The notes beneath the pieces are model-generated. The model was given only the letters and a program-made list of their open reading frames with translations. It did no database searches and was not told the origin of the DNA. The position numbers and the translations under genes are program-made. Shown here one piece after another: positions 41,743 to 42,010 of a stretch of DNA of 42,010 nucleotides (its first letter is position 1; the number at the start of each line of letters is the position of its first letter). Where the stretch lies: the NCBI GenBank assembly GCA_937899435.1, contig CALBQG010000108.1, forward strand, positions 1-42,010, in the 5' to 3' direction. This DNA comes from UBA11540 sp003445125. Lineage in GTDB: Bacteria > Bacillota > Clostridia > Oscillospirales > Ruminococcaceae.

Positions 41743-42010
41743 TGACCAATTATCCGAAAAATAGAAAATTGTTAAAGTTTTGGCGTATTTTCTTAAACTT
41801 TTTGCCAACAAAATTTAATACTTTTGTAGTCAATCGCAAATTTAACAAATTGCAATCGCGTTTTTTGTGAAAAATCGCCATTTGCAACTTTTTCTTCCTG
41901 ATATTATGATAAGAAAAACTGACGGGATTTGCAAGTCAAAAATGAGCGTTTTTTTGGCAAATTCGTATACTGCCGCGCGTTTTTGCAAAATTGCCCGAAG
42001 GGATTTCTTT
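41743..42010. other. AT-rich intergenic segment at the right edge
   Basis: No coding frame with a start signal is visible. The segment is much more AT-rich than its neighbours and holds the outward promoter at 41882-41910. It probably belongs to the leader of a plus-strand gene beyond the window. Confidence 0.55.
41882..41910 (+). promoter_or_regulatory. Outward sigma-A-like promoter at the right edge
   Basis: -35 TTGCAA (41882-41887), 17-bp spacer, -10 TATGAT (41905-41910). Hexamers and spacing are identical to the ymdB promoter. It would drive a gene to the right of the window after a leader of about 100 bases or more. Confidence 0.55.

Noticed and set aside
41882..41904. TGCAAC plus T run as a second ECF promoter
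   Set aside because: No CG-type -10 element follows at the right distance, while a good sigma-A -10 does.
1..42010. Mobile elements, CRISPR arrays, tRNA/rRNA genes
   Set aside because: No transposase, integrase, regular spaced repeats, or tRNA-like cloverleaf with a GGTTCGA-type arm was found.

Overview
The window looks like a chromosomal segment of an anaerobic, gut-type clostridium (Bacillota, Clostridia, probably Oscillospirales/Ruminococcaceae-like). The grounds are a single-chain pyruvate:ferredoxin oxidoreductase, AddB-type rather than RecBCD-type recombination, the coaD/coiled-coil and yceD-rpmF gene pairs, DUF4364, DUF6062 and DUF512 proteins, consensus sigma-A promoters and AGGAGG-type ribosome binding sites. 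Base composition is moderately GC-rich and even throughout. I see no prophage, insertion sequence, CRISPR array, tRNA or rRNA. The family assignment is inference from protein families, not a taxonomic search.

Left part (1-17.3 kb), mostly minus strand. A 5'-truncated secreted discoidin/SGNH esterase enters from the left edge and faces, across a cluster of GC-rich hairpins, a PH-like/Sel1-repeat gene that appears split by a one-base frameshift. Next is a long minus-strand housekeeping run, read right to left: DUF512 radical-SAM protein, der, plsY, galU, rsmD, coaD, a coiled-coil ATPase-subunit-like protein, then a NagZ-like lipoprotein behind a small terminator. Further right are yceD-rpmF with a perfect consensus promoter, rarA-addB, and a foldase-like lipoprotein.

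Middle (17.3-28.8 kb), plus strand. A YmdB-type phosphodiesterase shares a divergent promoter region with the lipoprotein. It is followed by an ECF sigma factor with its probable membrane-bound beta-propeller anti-sigma partner. Then comes a long co-directional array: DUF4364, trmB, DUF6062, a small tail-anchored protein, rlmB, a P-type-ATPase-like protein that has lost its catalytic motifs, an M23 peptidase, a PflA-like radical-SAM protein, and an MmcQ/YjbR-like gene with an apparent frameshift. A strong terminator ends the array.

Right part (28.8-42 kb). A self-regulated TetR gene has a palindromic operator inside its consensus promoter. It is followed by a small anchored protein, a CDP-alcohol phosphatidyltransferase and an AraC/GyrI-like regulator. 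Pyruvate:ferredoxin oxidoreductase (minus) and glycogen phosphorylase (plus) diverge from a shared promoter region and together serve central carbon metabolism. A 1100-residue secreted discoidin/MucBP-like surface protein (minus) and an AT-rich segment with an outward promoter close the window.

The most unusual items are the catalytically dead P-type-ATPase-like protein, the sigma/propeller signalling pair with its palindromic upstream element, and two homopolymer-associated frameshifts that need a check for sequence error versus recoding.
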